A stretch of 64,000 nt of DNA from Amaranthus tricolor. Taxonomy: Eukaryota > Streptophyta > Magnoliopsida > Caryophyllales > Amaranthaceae. This document shows, piece by piece, positions 55,640-64,000 of this stretch. Below the pieces are notes generated by a model. The model was not told the DNA's origin, made no database searches, and saw nothing but the letters and a program-made list of their open reading frames with translations. Every line of letters begins with the position of its first letter. Position 1 is the first letter of the stretch. The position numbers and the translations under genes are program-made. The stretch spans positions 18,051,450-18,115,449 of the forward strand of contig NC_080059.1 of NCBI RefSeq assembly GCF_026212465.1, given 5' to 3'.

Positions 55640-56564
55640 GTGACTGAAAATGGCAAGGCGAAGATCAAACATAAAAGACGGAATCTTAAGAAAAAACACA
55701 ACAAAAAAGCACTACACAAGTAGGTAAGAAATGAAACAGACATTAAAGACAAGAACTATAACTTATATTCTTCTAGTTAGCCAACGTGATTTTTACCTTT
55801 AAGTAAATGAATGATGTGATGGTGGGGGAAATTAAAATATGTTCTTGCAAGGTGAATAGATTCCTCATTAGCCAAACCCAATAACAAGTGGCATTAATAC
55901 TAGTGACAACAATACTCTTTATAGCAACAAAAGTAGTATCAGATTGCACATCCTTATATAATAGGGGGAACCTGCGACAGGATGATGATACACCAAGCTA
56001 AATGAGGATAGCAACCAAACAATGACCACTAAACTGAAACTCAAAGAACAAATTGTTGACGATTTTGAAAACACCACAAAGGGTACAAAGATCGCTAACA
56101 GTCAAATCAATACGAACCAAGCTACTACGGGGTTTGAGTCTATAAATAACACCATGTCAACATATCAATCAAATATTAAGAATAAACAAACTATTCCAAA
56201 AATATATGGACTACAAAACCATGGTTTGATCACCAAAATGGACGTGATAAAGATCTTGAATCCTGTAAGTTTTAACAAAATTTCACTGATGCATATTAAT
56301 AACCTACACATGAGTCTTAGCATTAAAGATATTTCTCTTAGTCCAACTACTATTATAGGGTCCGATAATGTCCATCATATATACCTTTTGTTTTATGTAA
56401 TGTGTATGTAGCCATTTAATCCAAAGATATTTATGGTTGCATGCAAGATGTAAAACCAAATTCCTAAGGGCTGCATAATTCCAAAGTTGGAGGTTTCTAA
56501 TGCTATAACCGACAACCCTTTTTGGAGTACAATAATATTTTAATAAAGAGTTGGTCTTGAACAA
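55640..56564 (-). pseudogene. L1 LINE 3' fragment
   Basis: Minus-strand frame 56564-56304 reads SIRNLQLWNYAALRNLVLHL, ACNHKYLWIKWLHTHYIKQK and NSSWTKRNIFNAKTHV, the stretch before the zinc-binding domain of plant L1 ORF2. Further along, KPRSSLVRIDLTVSDLCTLC and NLFFEFQFSGHCLVAI match the zf-RVT domain with a lost His/Cys. Stops intervene and the end near 55640 is unclear. No (AAT)n tail is seen. Confidence 0.75.
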
Positions 56565-57071
56565 ACTTAATGTAAACTAAAATAGTGTATTTCAATTTTA
56601 GACTTTGGAGTATGAGTTAAGAAGTGTGGGTTAGACTTATTCATTAATAGATTAGTGGATAAGAACGAGGCAAGATTCGTTGCAAGTATAAGTATCCACA
56701 ATTGCATAAAGGTTGGATTTTAGAGTTTAATTAATAGCGACTAAACTTCACCGGGAAGGCTACTTTATTTTTGGAATATGGACCAAAGTGACTATGAATT
56801 ATAGATTATTTTCAAAGTGATCGACGATCCATCAGCTTTTTATACTTTGTTTTTATATGTTAAATTGTTTAATGCTAGTTTTGCTTTTTGGGTGATTGCT
56901 TTAATAATGCAAGGACATAATCAAGAAGCCAATTGGTTGAAACTGTATAGAACGTATTTGTTAAAGATTTTGATTGGCAAGGCACTATCTTATTATAGAG
57001 GCCTGAAAAAACAAAATAAGCAGTGAGAACTCCAAATTTATAGAGAATTTTGTTAAGTTAATAAGTAATTA
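56565..57071. other. No gene seen
   Basis: Non-coding; the open frame at 56817-57026 has no recognisable similarity. Confidence 0.45.
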
Positions 57072-59059
57072 CTAGCTTGAATCCCGTGCCAAACACGGGT
57101 AATTAAACAAAATATTTAAAAAATGTCTTAAATATAAACAAAATTAGTTTAAATTATCGTGATATTTTGTTAACCATGAAAATATAGACAAAATAGTATT
57201 TGTTGTGTGAGAGAAAAAAAAACGTATCACTTTATATTATCTTGTGCATGTAATATAAAGTATTATAGTAATTACAATTTAATCTTTTGAATATATACTT
57301 TTATGTGTGTTTTTGTATATACTTCCTCTATTTTGAAATACTCGCTATATTTACGATTATTGACTTGACACTATTCATTTTTTAAGCTTATTTTATGTAT
57401 TTAGGCTAATGTGTAAGAAAAATTATAGTCAAGTGAAATCATGTTTGAATCGTCTAATCGCATACACTAATAATATAAATTTTTTATAATTTTTAGATGT
57501 ATATAGTTTAATATATAAATTATCAAAATAACATATTGGATTGTGAAAAAAGTTAAATGTAGTAAATATGAACATAGAAAATAATAAAGTATCTTAATTT
57601 TTTAAAATTATTATGAGTGCTTTTGTGTATTCTTGATGACATAAGGCAAGATATTTCATAAATGATAGAAGTTTTATTATTATTATCAATAGTATTTCAT
57701 AAATGATAAAAGTATAATGATTATTATCAATATATGTAGTAGTGTAGGAAAATTTTGTTAATTGAGTAATTAAATGAAAATTATGTATGATGATTTAGAA
57801 TTCTAACACCTTATGAAGATATTAATTATTCAATTTGAAATTATATATAGCGTGACAAGTGACAACCTTCAACATTTCTTTTTAATATGGAAAAGTCCAT
57901 ATTTTTTTATTTGAATCACTTATTGAAATAATTTATATATTATAAGTTTATTTTATGAATTCTCTTTCAAAACAATTGATACAATTTACGTGTTTGTGAT
58001 TACTTATAGAGCATAATTGGGAAATAAGATATCTTGTGAAGAATAATGATTAATATCGTTATTATTTTACTTTATACACTATGATAAAGATAACTAAATA
58101 TAATTTTAATTCAAAATATATGAGGTATACAACTTTAATATCATATTAAATTCAATCAGTGTTTATATGGAAAATAGAGAATATTATTATAATATGCGAT
58201 ATAGATTTTATTATAAAAAATTTTATGATAAATATTGTATGTATAATCTCTTTAGTAAAAATGTTTGTATTTATTGAAACTGTAATATAGCAATTTCCTT
58301 CTTCTTTGGTTTTTTTTTTTTTTTTTTTCTATAAAACCCCATATAGCATTTTTATAATCTTGATATTAGACTATTGTATAATTTATTACGGTTTAATGTT
58401 AATATTGTCTAGTGATCATGATTGATAATATTTCAATTTTCATGAAATAAACTTACTTGACCCCAGATAAACTACCAACTATTAATAGACAAATAAAATA
58501 TATTTTTATTGGTGATTTCAATTTCACTATTCTTATTATCTATATGTAGTGGATAGATTATCCGGTGAGTAGATGTAATTAAGATCGTAATTCATATAGG
58601 ATGCTTGAATTGCTAATATCTTAGTTCTAATCTTCCATCAAAAATTTATATTTCTTGTAAACAATTATAATCGTAGGTCTAATTTTCAAGACAATATTGT
58701 TTGTTGAGTATATTCACTAAATTTTTATAATTTATGTGACTATTCTAATATAGAAATACCATATAAAGATTGAAATAGTTAATACCATGTAACACATATT
58801 TCAATATATGATATCAAACTTAAATATTGTTTCATAATTTGCTTACTTTTCCTTTTATATTCTTATGAGTATTATTTTTATAATAATTCATTCTTTTAAT
58901 TTATTTAATTGATCGATATTATTAACTTAATTTAATAATGAAATTGACTTTTATAGCCATGTCATTTAGGCGGAAAAGTTTTGAACAATAGCTTGACACG
59001 TGTCAATAAAATAGTTTTTTGATTTCTCTTTTAATATATTAGTAATATGTTAGTATAGA
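57072..59059 (-). mobile_element. Non-autonomous Helitron
   Basis: Minus strand: the 5' end is TCTATACTAACATATTAC (TC at 59059-59058). The 3' end is a hairpin with a 6-bp stem CCCGTG/CACGGG (57083-57099), then ATTCAAG and CTAG ending at 57072. Flanking bases are A before TC and T after CTAG, the A/T target expected for Helitrons. About 2.0 kb, no Rep or helicase. A degenerate Stowaway lies inside. Confidence 0.82.
57322..57585. mobile_element. Degenerate Stowaway-like MITE in the Helitron
   Basis: Left end CTTCCTCTATTTTGAAATAC after TA (57320-57321). The right end is a diverged inverted match (complement TTCTATGTTCATATTTACTA). Related in sequence to the MITE at 59780. Confidence 0.55.
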
Positions 59060-59682
59060 TAGATGACCATTTTTTATTATAGAATGATATTGCCACTTTT
59101 ATTTCCATTTTTTATTGAACATTTTATTATAGAATGATATTTTATTGATAAGAAACAAATTGGAGGCATAAAACAGAAAGAATTGGACCATCTTTTTACT
59201 ATTCACATATTTGATGATCAATTTTAGGAAAGCATGATAATTGATATATTATTTTTTTGCTATTCACCATATATTGTTCATTTTATTATAGAATGATATT
59301 TAATTGATATAAAAATCAAAAGGAACAAACATATATATCTCAAGATAAAATGGGAAGTTCTAATAAAAGGGTTACTATAGGGTTTACCATTTGGTCTTGA
59401 AATATATTACAAAAGTAAAAATTGTATAGAATGATTTTAGCAAAGAATTGGCAATTTTTTATTATAGAATGATATTGCCATTTTTTATTGAGCATTTTAT
59501 TATAGAAGGATATTTGATTGATATGAAACGTATATATTATAGCATAAAGAATGATTCTAGTTACCTAATTTAGCCAAAAGAAAATTTTTCTGAAAATACC
59601 CTTTTGTCATTTTGGAGGGAATGTAATAATTGTGAAAATGACACGTGTCCCAATGAATAACCCATTTAGTATATAGTATAGA
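59060..59682 (-). mobile_element. Second Helitron 5' end and adjoining repeats
   Basis: Minus strand begins TCTATACTATATACTAAATG at 59682, preceded by A, and includes GGGACACGTGTCATTTT. The neighbouring Helitron has a comparable ACACGTGTC block near its 5' end. Two long related blocks containing TTTTTTATTATAGAATGATA start near 59070 and 59455. No separate 3' hairpin was found. Confidence 0.6.
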
Positions 59683-59779
59683 TCAATGCCAGCAAATAAT
59701 CAGTGAAATATGAGGTACACACACTCTTTATTTTTTTGAAATGAAGGTGCACACACTCCATATGTCAAGAAAATATATA

Positions 59780-60036
59780 CTTCATCCGTTCTAAATTAGT
59801 TGCAATATTTGAAAAATGACACCATTCATTCATCACCCTTAATTTGTGATTAATATTTAATCTATAAGTTAAAACATAGTGAAGTGACATCTTGTTTGAT
59901 TCGTGTCATTACAAAGACTATTAATATCAAATTTTTATAATTTTGTATTATATATAATTAAAGATATTAAGAATTGAATTAGTGCATTAGATTGCGTGAA
60001 AAAACAAATGTTGCAAGTATTTTGGAACGGATGAAG
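59780..60036. mobile_element. Stowaway MITE
   Basis: 257 bp with TIRs CTTCATCCGTTCTAAATTAG and, inverted, CTTCATCCGTTCCAAAATAC, flanked by TA at 59778-59779 and 60037-60038. Subterminal GTTGCAA/TTGCAAG also pair. Confidence 0.92.
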
Positions 60037-60038
60037 TA

Positions 60039-64000
<3,962 letters not shown>

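Noticed and set aside
56022..56411. 129-residue plus-strand open frame
   Set aside because: It overlaps the minus-strand L1 fragment and has no recognisable domain.

Overview
This is a gene-poor, AT-rich stretch of a plant nuclear genome that is almost entirely nested transposable elements. The plant assignment rests on Ty1/copia and Ty3/gypsy LTR elements with plant-type primer sites, plant L1-type and RTE-type LINEs, Stowaway and Tourist-like MITEs, Helitrons, a tRNA-derived SINE, and one intact eudicot-like RING-H2 ATL gene. Repeat style (GRF zinc-finger and PB1-like transposon proteins, long (AAT)n LINE tails) would fit a eudicot such as Amaranthaceae/Caryophyllales, but that placement is inference.

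Layout. 1-8.9 kb: copia reverse transcriptase remnant cut by a gypsy-type LTR, a Helitron helicase C-terminus, a SIRE-like copia LTR carrying a Stowaway MITE, a palindromic foldback element, other MITEs, an RTE 3' scrap and a tRNA-derived SINE. 9.07-15.06 kb: one nearly complete but dead copia element with both LTRs, primer site, gag, protease, integrase, RT and RNase H, and a TTA-flanked Tourist-like MITE in its 3' LTR. 16.2-16.8 kb: the only intact host gene, an ATL23-like RING-H2 E3 ligase on the minus strand with a TATA box. 17-31 kb: no genes; tandem repeats, CACTA-like ends, SINE pieces and MITEs, plus a broken Myb/NAM-associated transposon-type gene at 30.1-30.75 kb.

31.5-56.6 kb is a strongly nested LINE-rich block. 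An RTE LINE sits inside a Stowaway MITE. Two copies of a second LINE-like family carry a C-terminal domain that resembles a restriction-like endonuclease (RPxD...DVTG...K motifs). An L1 copy shows a 5' inversion. A gypsy-type solo LTR is split by a SIRE-like solo LTR with a clean AAGAC duplication. Two related MULE-like elements with long terminal inverted repeats carry a GRF zinc-finger/membrane protein and a PB1-like domain respectively. One long L1 LINE (43.5-52.8 kb) is interrupted by two LTR-type insertions. Several LINE 3' ends finish in (AAT)n microsatellites.

57-64 kb: a Helitron on the minus strand with recognisable 5' TC and 3' hairpin-CTAG ends next to a second Helitron 5' end, Stowaway MITEs, and two long (AT)n tracts.

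Nearly all protein-coding remnants belong to mobile elements and carry stops, frameshifts or lost catalytic residues. No operon-like or pathway-level gene cooperation is present. The most unusual content is the endonuclease-like LINE family, the MULE-like family with two different cargoes, and a perfect 17-bp dyad shared by two unrelated retroelements.
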